Below, piece after piece: positions 13,526 to 13,628 of a stretch of DNA of 13,628 nucleotides. Source of the DNA: PALSA-1004 sp947474275 (GTDB lineage: Bacteria; Pseudomonadota; Gammaproteobacteria; Burkholderiales; SG8-41); the NCBI GenBank assembly GCA_947474275.1, contig CANJHY010000131.1, positions 1 to 13,628 of the forward strand, in the 5' to 3' direction. The position numbers and the translations under genes were made by a program. Under the pieces are notes generated by a model. The model did not search any database. It was not told the DNA's origin and saw only the letters and a program-made list of their open reading frames with translations. How positions within the stretch are numbered: the first letter of the stretch is position 1; every line of letters starts with the position of its first letter.

Positions 13526-13628
13526 GGCGAAAGGCGAAAGGCGAAAGGCGAAAGGCGAAAGGCGAAAGGCGAAAGGCGAAAGGCGAAAGGCGAAAGGCGA
13601 AAGGCGAAAGGCGAAAGGCGAAAGGCGA
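13526..13628. repeat. Perfect heptanucleotide tandem repeat (GGCGAAA)n
   Basis: Fourteen complete, identical GGCGAAA units plus a 5-nt partial unit, running to the window edge, so the true length is unknown. The array begins 14 bp after the oxidase stop codon. The bridging DNA (AGGCGAG AGAAGTG AGGCGAA) looks like degenerate units, so the stop codon itself borders the repeat field. Seven is not a multiple of three, and the unit has no stop codon in any frame on either strand. Confidence 0.95.

Noticed and set aside
13526..13628. CRISPR array
   Set aside because: Units are 7 bp with no spacers; this is a simple tandem repeat.

Overview
The window is about 13.6 kb of GC-rich proteobacterial chromosome. 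The large number of Bug/TctC-type periplasmic binding proteins (four in ten genes), the symporter/DUF4212 pair and the fused FAD/Fe-S oxidoreductase point to a betaproteobacterium, most likely Burkholderiales or a close relative. That assignment is inferred from family content, not from a marker gene. No rRNA, tRNA, transposase, phage gene or CRISPR array was seen.

Layout: (1) 21-2347, minus strand: a two-gene operon for a small DUF4212 subunit and a 687-aa sodium:solute symporter, joined by a 4-bp overlap. (2) 2348-2737: a 390-bp intergenic region with a strong ribosome binding site, a tandem 11-bp repeat that looks like an operator, an interrupted inverted repeat, and a 23-codon fragment resembling the C-terminus of an MFS transporter. 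(3) 2738-10486, minus strand: eight co-directional genes. In transcription order they are a serine-glyoxylate-type aminotransferase, a Bug protein, a TIM-barrel isomerase/epimerase, three more Bug proteins, an enoyl-CoA hydratase/isomerase and an exported alpha/beta hydrolase. Gaps are mostly 9-40 bp, with longer ones of 79 and 118 bp after the first two genes, so this may be one operon with an internal break. (4) 10487-10580: a 94-bp divergent promoter region. (5) 10581-13511, plus strand: a 976-aa FAD-linked oxidase fused to an Fe-S/CCG module. (6) 13512-13628: a perfect heptanucleotide tandem repeat running off the window edge.

How the genes may work together: the FAD/Fe-S protein belongs to a group that oxidises 2-hydroxyacids such as glycolate, D-lactate or D-2-hydroxyglutarate. 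The divergently transcribed aminotransferase belongs to a family that transaminates glyoxylate. The four Bug proteins are periplasmic receptors for small, usually carboxylated, ligands. A locus for taking up and breaking down small organic acids is therefore plausible. No TctA/TctB membrane components are present, so the receptors are orphans in this view and their substrates cannot be read from the sequence. The most notable points are the four-receptor array without a permease, the phosphate-regulon-like tandem operator before the symporter operon, the EF-hand-like loop in the symporter, the overlapping divergent promoters with a near-leaderless start, the decayed transporter tail, and the frame-open heptamer array.
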